Assembly (NCBI GenBank): GCA_050010815.1
Contig: JBEKKH010000560.1
Span: 1 to 5,463, forward strand
DNA: 5,463 nt
From: Palsa-504 sp050010815
GTDB lineage: Bacteria > Actinomycetota > Actinomycetes > Streptosporangiales > Streptosporangiaceae
Direction: 5' to 3'
Part shown: piece after piece, positions 5,433 through 5,463 of the stretch
How the letters are laid out: every line of letters starts with the position of its first letter
Numbering within the stretch: the first letter of the stretch is position 1
Position numbers and translations under genes: made by a program
The notes under the pieces: generated by a model
What the model was told of the DNA's origin: nothing
Database searches by the model: none
Seen by the model: the letters and a program-made list of their open reading frames with translations, nothing else

Positions 5433-5463
5433 CAGCCTGAGCTAGGGGTGATATGCCGATCGA

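Noticed and set aside
1..5463. tRNA, rRNA, CRISPR array, insertion sequence or attachment site
   Set aside because: No cloverleaf, regularly spaced repeats, transposase motifs or terminal inverted repeats were seen on either strand.

Overview
The base composition is very GC-rich. Real coding frames show strong G/C bias at third positions, GTG/TTG starts look possible, and several long antisense shadow frames are open. Together with the gene content this points to a high-GC actinomycete, probably a Streptomyces/Streptosporangium-like soil organism. The genus cannot be fixed from the sequence alone.

Layout: (1) Positions 2-1048 (+) hold the 3' part of an NRAMP-family metal-ion transporter whose start lies outside the window. 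Its TM6 metal-site signature is altered (APW in place of MPH). (2) Positions 1049-1218 are intergenic, with a GC hairpin behind the transporter and a second hairpin just before a good ribosome binding site. (3) Positions 1219-2226 and 2223-3824 (+) form a two-gene unit overlapping by ATGA. The first gene encodes a DUF151/bifunctional-nuclease-like (BFN) domain followed by a beta-rich domain of the kind attached to some HTH transcription regulators. The second gene is a sigma-70 (ECF-like) factor fused in frame to a paralogue of the whole first protein. A consensus-like Shine-Dalgarno sequence and ATG lie exactly at the fusion point, so the second gene may yield both the fused sigma factor and a free BFN protein. 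(4) Positions 3825-3932 are a convergent intergenic region with hairpins that could terminate both directions. (5) Positions 3933-5150 (-) encode a multi-spanning PIG-V-like GT-C mannosyltransferase. (6) Positions 5151-5463 hold its upstream region, a weak small-ORF candidate on the plus strand, and Shine-Dalgarno-like sequence leading to the window edge.

The most interesting part is the central pair. It looks like a sigma factor carrying its own putative nucleic-acid- or ligand-responsive module, co-encoded with a sigma-less version of that module. The paralogues differ at the DUF151 R-P-S-D motif: the fused copy keeps the Arg and Asp, the free copy has lost both. This suggests a split into an active or sensing form and a partner or antagonist form, which is inference. 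The sigma region 4 helix-turn-helix also appears about four residues shorter than usual. The flanking transporter and glycosyltransferase show no sequence evidence of belonging to the same pathway.
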